Assembly: GCF_024266585.1 (NCBI RefSeq)
Contig: NZ_CP100647.1
Span: 4,817,001-4,881,000 of the forward strand
Source of the DNA: Xanthomonas sacchari
GTDB lineage: Bacteria; Pseudomonadota; Gammaproteobacteria; Xanthomonadales; Xanthomonadaceae
DNA: 64,000 nt
Direction: 5' to 3'
Part shown: positions 37,649 to 47,506 of the stretch, one piece after another
How positions within the stretch are numbered: the first letter of the stretch is position 1
Layout of the letters: each line of letters starts with the position of its first letter
Translations under genes and position numbers: made by a program
The notes under the pieces: generated by a model
Seen by the model: the letters and a program-made list of their open reading frames with translations, nothing else
Databases searched by the model: none
Told to the model about the DNA's origin: nothing

Positions 37649-38167
37649 TTACTTCAGGTTGGCCAGCATCCAGTCCACGGTGGCGTGGATCTGCTCCTCG
37701 GTCAGGCCGGGATTGCCGCCCTTGGGCGGCATGATGCCGCCGTCGGGGCCGGTATAGCCCTCGATGGCGTGCTTGTAGAGCGTCTCCTTGCCCTGCGCGA
37801 TGCGCGCATCCCAATGCGCGTGGTCCAGCGTCGGCGCCTTGCCCACGCCGGTGGTGTGGCAGGCGGTGCACAGGTTGTTGAAGATGGTCTTGCCGTCGGT
37901 GGTGCCGCCGTAGGCCGCCTGCGCCGAGGCCTTGGCCAGTGCCGCCGCCTGCGCGGCGGCCTGCGCCGCGGCGCCGGTGCTGCCGGCGTAGACCGCGCCC
38001 ACCGGCGCGATGCGCTCCTCGGTGCGCTTTTGCGCGATCGGCGAGACCTCCGGCGGGATGGCCCGCTGCAGGTAGTGCGCGAACACGATCAGGCCGAGGG
38101 TGATCAGCACCAGCAGGCCGATCACCATCGAGAAGCGCTTGAGAAATTCGAGGTCGTAATTCCGCAC
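37649..38167 (-). CDS. Membrane-anchored cytochrome c5-type protein
   Basis: Protein of 172 residues. An uncleaved N-terminal anchor (about 14-32) is followed by an Ala-rich linker and a class I cytochrome domain with haem site CTACH (100-104) and axial Met146 (GGIMPPKGG). It probably carries electrons in the periplasm between respiratory complexes. Start is GTG at 38167 with AAAGGGGT upstream; no ATG is in frame near it. Confidence 0.87.
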   Translation of the reverse strand: MRNYDLEFLKRFSMVIGLLVLITLGLIVFAHYLQRAIPPEVSPIAQKRTEERIAPVGAVYAGSTGAAAQAAAQAAALAKASAQAAYGGTTDGKTIFNNLCTACHTTGVGKAPTLDHAHWDARIAQGKETLYKHAIEGYTGPDGGIMPPKGGNPGLTEEQIHATVDWMLANLK

Positions 38168-38323
38168 ATCACACCCCTTTGGCACGTGGTAATCCGGACC
38201 ACCGCTACGCGGCCGAGTATAGCCAGCGTTTGCGCCGCGCGGCACGCCGGAACCGCACGGAATCGCAGGCGATGCGTGCTGCATCGCAGCAGTTCGACAC
38301 ATGCGCTACGGCGGTCGACACGC

Positions 38324-38932
38324 TCAGGCACTGCCCACCGCGCGCAGGCAGAACCCGCACACCGCCTCGACCAGGCGCTCGCTGTCGCGTGGGCCGTCGC
38401 GGCTGGGCGCGGTGGGGCCGACCAGGGCCTCGGTGTAGGCGCCGACCAGGCACGCGGCCGCCGCATCCAGGTCCTGCGCGGGGAACTCGCCCGCGGCCAC
38501 GCCGTCGGCGAGGATGCCCTTGAACACGTCGCCGAGCAGGCGCCGGCAGCGGATGCGCTCGGCGTCGACCTCCGGCTCCACCGGCTCGGCGATGAAGGCG
38601 TAGGCCAGCCCGGGGCCGGCCAGGGCGCGGCGCACGAACGAGGCGATGGCCTCGCGCAGGCGCTGCGCCGCCGGCGCCGGCGCGGCGGCGATGCCGCGCA
38701 GGATGGTCAGCTCGTGCTCCACCGCCGCGGTCAGCACCTCCACGAACAGCTCGGCCTTGGACGGGAAATGCCGGTAGATCAGCCCGGTGGAAACGCCGGC
38801 CTCGGCCGCCACCGCGGTCACCGGGGCGCCACGGAAGCCGTCGGCGGCGATCAGCCGACGCGCCGCCAGCAGGATCCGCTGGCGGTTGCCGGCGAGGCGT
38901 TCTTCCATCAGGGCGGAGCGTTTGTAGGCCAT
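38324..38932 (-). CDS. TetR family regulator
   Basis: Regulator of about 202 residues. The helix-turn-helix ([44 protein letters not shown]) is of the TetR type; the ligand domain is generic. It is divergent from isovaleryl-CoA dehydrogenase across 130 bases, so it likely controls leucine breakdown. ATG at 38932 is chosen; an upstream start at 38950 would overlap the operator region. Confidence 0.87.
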   Translation of the reverse strand: MAYKRSALMEERLAGNRQRILLAARRLIAADGFRGAPVTAVAAEAGVSTGLIYRHFPSKAELFVEVLTAAVEHELTILRGIAAAPAPAAQRLREAIASFVRRALAGPGLAYAFIAEPVEPEVDAERIRCRRLLGDVFKGILADGVAAGEFPAQDLDAAAACLVGAYTEALVGPTAPSRDGPRDSERLVEAVCGFCLRAVGSA

Positions 38933-38945
38933 GGCTGATTCTATG

Positions 38946-38958
38946 TTCAATTAATGAA
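38946..38958. promoter_or_regulatory. TetR operator candidate
   Basis: TTCAATTAATGAA is a near-perfect dyad in an AT-rich patch just upstream of tetR and in the shared promoter region of the isovaleryl-CoA dehydrogenase gene. The assignment rests on position and symmetry. Confidence 0.45.
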
Positions 38959-39063
38959 TTTCTGTTCACTTCTTTGCCGTTCCCGGCTACGCTGGGCGCT
39001 CTTGCCCGGCGCGGGTCCGATTCTAGGCGCCGCCGGCCATCCGCCATCCCCGGAGTTGCCGCC

Positions 39064-40227
39064 ATGCTGATGCCGTCGTTGAATTTCGAGTTGGGCGAGG
39101 AGGTCGACCTGCTGCGCGACAGCGTCGCCGCCTTCGCCGCGCGCGAGATCGCGCCGCTGGCCGAGCAGGCCGACCGCGACAACGCCTTTCCCGCGCCGCT
39201 GTGGCGCAAGCTCGGCGAGCAGGGCCTGCTCGGCCTCACCGTCGAAGAGGAGTACGGCGGCAGCGCGATGGGCTACCTGGCGCACGTGGTGGCGATGGAG
39301 GAGATCTCGCGCGCCTGCGGCGCGATCGGCCTGTCGTACGGCGCGCACTCGAACCTGTGCGTGAACCAGCTGCGCAAGAACGCCAGCCCGGCGCAGAAGG
39401 CGCGCTACCTGCCCAGGCTGTGCAGCGGCGAGCACGTCGGCGCGCTGGCGATGAGCGAACCCGGCGCCGGTTCGGACGTGGTGTCGATGAAGCTGCGCGC
39501 CGAGGCGCGCGGCGACCGCTACGTGCTCAACGGCAATAAGATGTGGATCACCAACGGCCCCGACGCCGACGTGCTGGTGGTCTATGCCAAGACCGACCCG
39601 AGCGGCGGCGCGCGCGGCATCACCGCGTTCGTGGTCGAGAAGGGCATGCCCGGCTTCAGCACCGCGCAGAAGCTGGACAAGCTCGGCATGCGCGGCTCCA
39701 ACACCTGCGAACTGGTGTTCCAGGACTGCGAGGTGCCGGCGGAGAACGTGCTGGGCGAGATCGGCGGCGGCGTGCGCGTGCTGATGTCCGGCCTGGACTA
39801 CGAGCGTGTGGTGCTGTCCGGCGGGCCGCTGGGGTTGATGGCCGCGGCGCTGGACGTGGTGCTGCCGTATGTGCACGAACGCCGCCAGTTCGGCGAACCG
39901 ATCGGCAGCTTCCAGCTGATGCAGGGCAAGCTGGCGGACATGTACGTGGGCCTGAATGCCTGCCGCGCCTACGTGTACGCGGTGGCGCGCGCCTGCGACG
40001 CCGGCCGCACCACCCGCCAGGACGCCGCCGGCGCGATCCTCTACGCCGCCGAGAAGGCGACCTGGCTGACCGGCCAGGCGATCCAGGTGCTGGGCGGCAA
40101 CGGCTACATCAACGACTACCCGACCGGGCGCCTGTGGCGCGACGCCAAGCTCTACGAGATCGGCGCGGGCACCTCGGAGATCCGCCGCATGTTGATCGGC
40201 CGCGAGCTGTTCGAGCGGACCAAGTGA
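39064..40227 (+). CDS. liuA: Isovaleryl-CoA dehydrogenase
   Basis: FAD enzyme of leucine degradation that oxidises isovaleryl-CoA to 3-methylcrotonyl-CoA and passes electrons to ETF. The 387 residues have [19 protein letters not shown], the catalytic glutamate Glu247 in [15 protein letters not shown] (the position specific to isovaleryl-CoA dehydrogenases) and [33 protein letters not shown] near the end. ATG at 39064 has GGAG upstream. The carboxylase beta subunit follows 113 bases later, across a REP-like palindrome (40274-40300). Confidence 0.94.
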   Translation: MLMPSLNFELGEEVDLLRDSVAAFAAREIAPLAEQADRDNAFPAPLWRKLGEQGLLGLTVEEEYGGSAMGYLAHVVAMEEISRACGAIGLSYGAHSNLCVNQLRKNASPAQKARYLPRLCSGEHVGALAMSEPGAGSDVVSMKLRAEARGDRYVLNGNKMWITNGPDADVLVVYAKTDPSGGARGITAFVVEKGMPGFSTAQKLDKLGMRGSNTCELVFQDCEVPAENVLGEIGGGVRVLMSGLDYERVVLSGGPLGLMAAALDVVLPYVHERRQFGEPIGSFQLMQGKLADMYVGLNACRAYVYAVARACDAGRTTRQDAAGAILYAAEKATWLTGQAIQVLGGNGYINDYPTGRLWRDAKLYEIGAGTSEIRRMLIGRELFERTK

Positions 40228-40340
40228 TGCGCGGCGAAAGAGGTATCGGCCGACAGGCCGTTCCGGCGCCATCGCGTCGGGGCTGAAGCCCCTCCCACAG
40301 TCGCCGTCCACCTTTCCCTCCTTCCCCCCACGGCCCAGCC

Positions 40341-41951
<1,611 letters not shown>

Positions 41952-42097
41952 GCGGGCGTATAGGCTCGCGGTGGCAGGCGCGCGTGTGCCGGGATCGGCG
42001 GTGGCCACGCAGGTGGTCGCAAGCGATGTGTGGGGCAGCGTGCCCGGCAGTGGCCCATTTGATCGGCTCTGCGGCGGCGGCCGACGCGACGGCCTTC

Positions 42098-42920
42098 GCT
42101 TTTGCTCCCGCTTTTGCTCCCGCTTTTGCTCCCGCTTTTGCTCCCGCGGTTGCTCCCGCGGTTGCTCTTGCTTTGCCTTTGACTTACCGGGTCCCCTCGG
42201 CGCGGCAGCCGCGGCGGGGAAAAACCCGAAGGGCGGCGCACATGGATGTGCGCCGTTCGCGGCAGGGGCAGGATGCCCCTTCCGCGAATCCCCGTCGTGG
42301 CTGCGCACCCGGAGCGCGTAGCGCGGAGGGCGCGCTGCGGGGTGTGCTTTCTTTTGGTTACTTTTCTTTGCACAAGCAAAGAAAAGTAACTCGCCGCAAG
42401 GCGAAAGCTTTGCTCTTGCACTTGCTCTTGCACTTGCTGCTGCTGCTGCTGCTGCTGCGGCGGCGGCGGCCGCTGGATCATAGGACCGGCTTCAGCCGCG
42501 ACTGGCATTACCGATCATGTGGGTCGCGGCTAAAGCCGCTCCTACAGACCTTCTCGCCCGACACGCAAACATCGAGCAACAGCAAGAGCTTTCGCCCTTG
42601 CGGGCGAGTTACTTTTCTTTGCTCGCGCAAAGAAAAGGTAACCAAAAGAAGCGCTTTACCACAGCCGAAGGCTGGTCAAGCGCGCCCTGCCTCGCGCCCT
42701 CCGCGCTGCGCGCTCCGGGTCCGCGTCCAGCCCGGGGATCCGCGGAAGGGGCATCCTGCCCCTGCCGCGGACGGCGCACATCCCTGTGCGCCGCCCCTTC
42801 GGGGTTTTTCCCCGAGCTGGCCGCCGCTTCGTAAGGGAACCCAGTAAATCAAAAGCAAACGCAACAGCAAAAGCAGAGCTACAGCAACGCCAACGCCAAC
42901 GCCAACGCCAACAACTACAG
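42098..42920. repeat. Composite inverted-repeat element, copy 2
   Basis: Second copy of the element seen at 34.7-35.5 kb, here between liuB and liuD. On the left are six 12-bp units of GCTTTTGCTCCC type (42098-42169). The ACCGGGTCCCC, AAAAACCCGAAGGG, GGCGCACAT-GG-ATGTGCGCC and GGGGCA-GGA-TGCCCC modules and the GTTACTTTTCTTTG stem (42357-42390) follow. The centre has a TGC/GGC trinucleotide run and a REP pair (42481-42502, 42522-42545). The mirrored modules follow, with terminator CCCCTTCGGGG-TTTTT at about 42794-42809, ending in a CAACGC tandem run (42884-42911). It holds no coding remains. Bases 41952-42097 and 42921-43026 are also non-coding. Confidence 0.9.
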
Positions 42921-43026
42921 ATGCAGACGCAACGGCCACAGCTACGGCTCAACCAACGCGCGCGTCTCACGCAACGCTTCGCTCAGCACCCGCAGCACCC
43001 CTGACCTAATTTCCAGGCACCCGACC

Positions 43027-45036
43027 ATGGCCACCCCCGACCTGCCGACCTTCGACAAGATCCTCATCGCCAATCGCGGCGAGATCGCCTGCCGGGTGAT
43101 CGCCACCTGCCGCCGGCTCGGCATCGCCACCGTGGCCGTGTACTCCGATGCGGACCGCGACGCCCGCCACGTGCGCCTGGCCGACGAAGCCGTGCACATC
43201 GGCGCCGCCCCGGCGCGCGAAAGCTACCTGCGCGGCGAACGCATCCTCGACGCCGCACAACGCAGCGGCGCACAGGCCATCCATCCCGGCTACGGCTTCC
43301 TGTCCGAGAACGCCGAATTCGCCGAAGCCTGCGCCGCCCACGGGCTGGTGTTCATCGGGCCGCCGCCAGCGGCGATCCGTGCCATGGGCGACAAGAGCGC
43401 GGCCAAGGCGCTGATGCAGGCGGCCGGGGTACCGCTGACGCCCGGCTACCATGGCGAGCGCCAGGACCCGGACTTCCTGCGCGAACAGGCCGCGGCCATC
43501 GGCTACCCGGTGCTGATCAAGGCCAGCGCCGGCGGCGGTGGCAAGGGCATGCGCCGGGTCGATCGCGACGAAGAGTTCGCCGCCGCGCTCGCCGCCTGCC
43601 AGCGCGAGGCGCAGGCCGCGTTCGGCAATGCGCACGTGCTGGTGGAGAAGTACGTGCTGCGGCCGCGGCACATCGAGATCCAGGTGTTCGGCGACATGCA
43701 TGGCGAACTGGTCTACCTGTTCGAGCGCGACTGCTCGGTGCAACGCCGCCACCAGAAGGTGCTGGAGGAAGCGCCCGCGCCGGGCATGGCCCCGGCGCGG
43801 CGTGCGGCGATGGGCCAGGCCGCGGTGGAGGCCGCGCGCGCGGTCGGCTATGTCGGCGCCGGCACCGTGGAGTTCATCGTCGCGCCCGATGGCGCGTTCT
43901 ACTTCATGGAAATGAACACCCGCCTGCAGGTGGAACACCCGGTCACCGAGTGCATCACCGGCACCGACCTGGTCGAGTGGCAGTTGCGCGTGGCCGCCGG
44001 GCAGCCGCTGCCGCAGCGCCAGCACGAACTGGCGATCCGCGGCCACGCAGTGGAAGCACGGCTGTACGCCGAAGACCCGGCGCGTGGCTTCCTGCCCTCG
44101 ATCGGCACGCTGCAACACCTGCGCCTGCCCGCCGCCGATGCGCATACCCGCGTCGATGCCGGCGTCGAGCAGGGCGACGTGATCGGCCCGCACTACGATC
44201 CGATGATCGCCAAGCTGATCGTCTGGGACGTGACCCGCGAGCGCGCGCTGCGGCGCATGCAGGCGGCGCTGGCGGCGTGCCAGGTGGTCGGGGTGTCGAC
44301 CAATGCCGCGTTCCTGCAGCGCCTGGTCGGCACCACCGCGTTCGCGCAGGCGGACCTGGACACCGCGCTGATCGAGCGCGAGCACGCCGCCCTGTTCGAC
44401 ACCCCCGCTCCCACCACCGATGCGCTGTGGAGCCTGGCCGCGCTGGCCTGGCAACTGCACGAACGCGACGCGCCCGCGCAGCCGACCGATCCGCACTCGC
44501 CGTGGGACCTGCGCGACGGCTGGCGGCTGGGCGCGCCGGCGCCGCGTACGCTGACCTTGCGGCACGGCGACACGCAACGCACGCTGCACCTGGCCGCGCA
44601 CGCGGGCGGCTGGCGGATCCACGCCGCGCAGGCGCAGGACGCGCTCGAGGCGAGCGGCCAGTGGCACGACGGGCGCCTGTGCGCGTTTCTCGGCACGCAG
44701 CGGGTGCAGGCCGATGCGGTGTTCGCCGGCGCGCAGCTGCACCTATTCGTCGACGGCCAGGGCTATCTGTTCGAACGCCACGACCCGGTCGCCGAGGCCG
44801 ACCAGCCGGCGGTGGAGAGCGGCGGCCTGACCGCGCCGATGCCCGGGCGCATCGTCGCCCTGCTGGTCGCACCCGGCACCCAGGTGAGTCGCGGCACGCC
44901 GCTGCTGGTGCTGGAGGCGATGAAGATGGAGCACACCCTGCAGGCGCCGGCCGACGGCACCGTGCACGGCTTCCGCGTGCGCGAGGGCGAGCTGGTCGGC
45001 GACGGCGTGGCGCTGCTGGATTTCGAAGCGGTCTGA
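43027..45036 (+). CDS. liuD: Methylcrotonyl-CoA carboxylase biotin-containing subunit
   Basis: Alpha subunit of 669 residues. A biotin carboxylase part comes first: KILIANRGEIACRV, the ATP-grasp glycine loop KASAGGGGKGMR near 165-176, and MEMNTRLQVEHPVTE. A variable BT-like linker follows, then the biotinyl domain with EAMKMEH, in which Lys633 carries biotin. It carboxylates biotin with ATP and bicarbonate for the LiuB subunit. Its start is preceded by the end of a composite repeat element with a terminator, so it probably has its own promoter in the last 100 bases of that gap. Confidence 0.94.
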   Translation: MATPDLPTFDKILIANRGEIACRVIATCRRLGIATVAVYSDADRDARHVRLADEAVHIGAAPARESYLRGERILDAAQRSGAQAIHPGYGFLSENAEFAEACAAHGLVFIGPPPAAIRAMGDKSAAKALMQAAGVPLTPGYHGERQDPDFLREQAAAIGYPVLIKASAGGGGKGMRRVDRDEEFAAALAACQREAQAAFGNAHVLVEKYVLRPRHIEIQVFGDMHGELVYLFERDCSVQRRHQKVLEEAPAPGMAPARRAAMGQAAVEAARAVGYVGAGTVEFIVAPDGAFYFMEMNTRLQVEHPVTECITGTDLVEWQLRVAAGQPLPQRQHELAIRGHAVEARLYAEDPARGFLPSIGTLQHLRLPAADAHTRVDAGVEQGDVIGPHYDPMIAKLIVWDVTRERALRRMQAALAACQVVGVSTNAAFLQRLVGTTAFAQADLDTALIEREHAALFDTPAPTTDALWSLAALAWQLHERDAPAQPTDPHSPWDLRDGWRLGAPAPRTLTLRHGDTQRTLHLAAHAGGWRIHAAQAQDALEASGQWHDGRLCAFLGTQRVQADAVFAGAQLHLFVDGQGYLFERHDPVAEADQPAVESGGLTAPMPGRIVALLVAPGTQVSRGTPLLVLEAMKMEHTLQAPADGTVHGFRVREGELVGDGVALLDFEAV

Positions 45037-45115
45037 GCCCCGCGTGCCGTGCCGCGGTCGCCAAGGCCGCGGCGAGGCGTCACACTCGGCACTGGTCCAT
45101 CGTCCTGCCTGCGCC

Positions 45116-45853
45116 ATGAAACTCACTGCCCACGTTCTCGACGGCCATACGCTCGACGTACGCCCGGCACCGCGCGAGCGGCCGTGGATGGACCGCACCG
45201 CCGAGCGCTACGCCTACCGCTGCCTGCCGCTGGACATCGCCAATGCGCACGGCTGGGAGCTGCTGTGCCAGACCGCGTTCGAGGCCGAATGGAACGGCGG
45301 CAACGCGCTCGACGACCTGCGCGTGCAGCCGGCGCCGGGGACGCACGCGCCGGCGGTCAGCCATTTCGGCTACGGCGTGCTCACCTTCCACGTGCCCTGC
45401 CTGTTCCGTACCGAGGCGGGCGTGGACCTGTACGTCACCGCGCCGGTGAACCGGCCCAAGGACGGCATCGCCGGGCTCACCGGGCTGATCGAGACCGATT
45501 GGAGCCCGTACACCTTCACCATGAACTGGCAGTTCACCCGGCCCGGCCGGGTGCGGTTCGAGGCCGGCGAGCCGTTCTGCCACTTCTTCCCGGTGCAGCG
45601 ACGGGTGCTGGCCGAGACCGAGCCGCGCTGGCAACCGCTGTCGCAGACGCCGGAACTGGAGCGCGAACACCACGCGTGGATGCGCAGCCGCGGGCAATTC
45701 CTGCACGACCTGGACCAGCCCGACTCCGACGCCAGCCGCGAAGGCTGGCAGCGCAGCTACTTCCGCGGGCCGGCGCCGGGGCAGTGCCCGGCCGGCGTGG
45801 AACATCGGGTCAAGTTGCGGCTGGCGCCGTTCACCCGCGACGAAGACGGCTGA
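45116..45853 (+). CDS. DUF6065-like protein
   Basis: Protein of 245 residues that resembles the DUF6065 family, with no known function. WELLCQTAFEAEWNGG, GYGVLTFHVPCLFRTE, a TMNWQFTRPGR strand and EPFCHFFPVQRR are well ordered, and ...REGWQRSYFRG is near the end. It has no signal peptide and no membrane segment. Conserved Cys/His in CHFFPV might bind a metal or be catalytic, but this is a guess. It follows liuD by 79 bases on the same strand and could be read with it. Confidence 0.72.
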   Translation: MKLTAHVLDGHTLDVRPAPRERPWMDRTAERYAYRCLPLDIANAHGWELLCQTAFEAEWNGGNALDDLRVQPAPGTHAPAVSHFGYGVLTFHVPCLFRTEAGVDLYVTAPVNRPKDGIAGLTGLIETDWSPYTFTMNWQFTRPGRVRFEAGEPFCHFFPVQRRVLAETEPRWQPLSQTPELEREHHAWMRSRGQFLHDLDQPDSDASREGWQRSYFRGPAPGQCPAGVEHRVKLRLAPFTRDEDG

Positions 45854-45983
45854 ACGCGCGTCGACGCATTGCCGAGGTGGGGCATCGACCTTGCCAGTGA
45901 CCGGCTGACGTGGCGCATGCGGCTGCGCGCCAAGACAGACATCGACACCGGCCCGCCACGCCGCATCGGTGTTCGGTGGAGCG

Positions 45984-46358
45984 TCAACGGGCATGCGGCC
46001 ATTTGGCCGGCCGGCCTGCCCGGATGTCATCGAGGTACTCGGACTGCGCGACGCCTTCATTCACCCAGCGGCCGGTATCGGCGGCCAGCGCTGCATGGGC
46101 ATAGGCAAGCGCGCCTTGCGGATCGGCGAATGTGGCTACCGGCGCTTCAGGCCCGTCTGCTTCCTGATACGGGACGTGGTACAAATCCAGAGCGTGCTCG
46201 CTGCCGATATCCCCGACATCGTGCCCCCATCGCTGTATCGCTCCTGCGCACGAGGTGACGATGCATGCCTTGCCCCGGCCACCGCGGCCAAGGAACCGCT
46301 CCACCGACTTTCCACGACGCAACGCCGCGGGAATATCGATCGCTGCAAGAGACCGCAC
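45984..46358 (-). CDS. Hypothetical protein, 124 residues
   Basis: Possible small cytosolic protein starting with GTG at 46358. The second half (DLYHVPYQEADGPEAPVATFADPQGALAYAHAALAADTGRW... QSEYLDDI) has the composition of a folded protein with helices, and codon use is native. I do not recognise a family. The start lacks a clear ribosome site, and the G+C content around 46130-46420 is slightly lower than its neighbours, which may point to an older insertion. The upstream part of the open frame overlaps the next gene and is rejected. Confidence 0.5.
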   Translation of the reverse strand: MRSLAAIDIPAALRRGKSVERFLGRGGRGKACIVTSCAGAIQRWGHDVGDIGSEHALDLYHVPYQEADGPEAPVATFADPQGALAYAHAALAADTGRWVNEGVAQSEYLDDIRAGRPAKWPHAR

Positions 46359-46423
46359 GATGGACTGACGCCTGGGCTGAGCCGCATTGGCAAGGAGGGC
46401 GGATTGCGTGAGCGAAACACGCC

Positions 46424-46972
46424 CTAATGACACCACTGCCGTTCGCACGGCACGCCGTCGTGGTTGCCGTCCATCTGTACACCTGGGCAGTGCTGCAGGA
46501 AGTACACCGCTTCGGCGCAGGAGGTCATCTGCGCGCAATGCGTGCGGCCATCGCACTGGAACGCGGGTGCCGTCGCGGGCGTGGCCCGTGCAGTGGGCGT
46601 TGGCGAAGTGGTCGATGGTGGCGCTGTACGAGTGACCTGCGGTGCCGCCAGGAAGCGCAGCGCCGCGTAGGCGGCGATCGCGAGCGCCAGCACCAGCACG
46701 CCGAGCCAGAGGCCGCGCCATGCGCGCGGTGCGGCCACCGCACGCGCCGGCGCTGCCGCTGCGCGGCCAGGCCGCATCACCCGCACCGCGCGCAGCCGTC
46801 CCTGCGTGTCGTGCTCCAGGTCGAAGGAGATCAGCTCGCCGACCCGCGGGGGCACGCCGTCGGCGGGAAACGCCGCGCGCTGCACCTCGGCTTCGGTCTC
46901 GCGATGCGCCAGGCGCACCAGGCCGCAGCCGCGCTCCTGGTTCCACTGAATCAAGGTTCCGTGCGTGCGCAT
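46424..46972 (-). CDS. Cold-shock/excalibur domain membrane protein
   Basis: Protein of 182 residues with three parts. A cold-shock-like OB fold comes first (GTLIQWNQERGCGLVRL... GELISFDLEHD, 5-68). A single membrane segment lies at about 87-108. After a Thr/Pro linker there is an excalibur domain (FQCDGRTHCAQMTSC... DGNHDGVPCERQWC), a calcium-binding, cysteine-paired extracellular module. Such fusions are known from proteobacteria but not understood. The RNA-binding-like fold would face the cytosol and the excalibur part the periplasm. The ATG at 46972 starts right at the cold-shock fold. Confidence 0.82.
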   Translation of the reverse strand: MRTHGTLIQWNQERGCGLVRLAHRETEAEVQRAAFPADGVPPRVGELISFDLEHDTQGRLRAVRVMRPGRAAAAPARAVAAPRAWRGLWLGVLVLALAIAAYAALRFLAAPQVTRTAPPSTTSPTPTARATPATAPAFQCDGRTHCAQMTSCAEAVYFLQHCPGVQMDGNHDGVPCERQWCH

Positions 46973-47506
46973 GGCGTCACCGCAAGAAAGTGCATCGCCG
47001 CGGTGGATGCCGCCGTGCCTGGCGCGTCCACCGTCCCCACCGCGCCTGCCCGCTCCCGGCAAGCGCAGCCCCGGCAGGCAGCATGCCACGGCCGGGGCGT
47101 CCGTGCCGGCCGGGGACCCCGGCCGCATGCGAGGTCGGCGCACCGCGATGGCCTGCCGCCCGTTCGCCGCCGCGGCCCCGCGGGCGCAACTGTCTACCAC
47201 CGGCTGCGCGGCGCTCGCTAGAGTTCGACGCGTCGAGCAACGCCGACGCCCGCGACTGCGCGGGGCCGGCGATCGACGCGCAACCCGGCATCGCGGCCGC
47301 CGCACGGCGCCGCCCCGCAGCATTCGTCCCCCGATGCTGCCTGCCGGGTCCGCGCCTTTCCCCCCACGCTCGGCGCGCACGCTCGTCCATTGCGGTTGCC
47401 TCCATGCGGGGCAGGCGAACGAACTGGCCATGCCGGGCGATCCGCAAGGCGTCGACGGACGGATCTAAAGACGCTGCGCGAGAACGTCGACAGCGCGGCG
47501 CCCCCT
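46973..47506. other. Gene-free region between pat and the excalibur gene
   Basis: About 530 bases of very GC-rich sequence upstream of the cold-shock/excalibur gene and downstream of pat. Several frames are open, but all have Arg/Pro/Ala-rich composition typical of antisense GC-rich DNA. I see no repeat or regulator site with confidence. Confidence 0.5.

Noticed and set aside
42098-42169. Possible CRISPR array in the regular 12-bp units
   Set aside because: Units are contiguous without unique spacers, much shorter than CRISPR repeats, and no cas gene is near.
46359-46946. Upstream part of the open frame that ends at 45984
   Set aside because: It runs antiparallel in phase to the cold-shock/excalibur gene on the same strand in another frame and has only Arg/Gly/Pro-rich composition.
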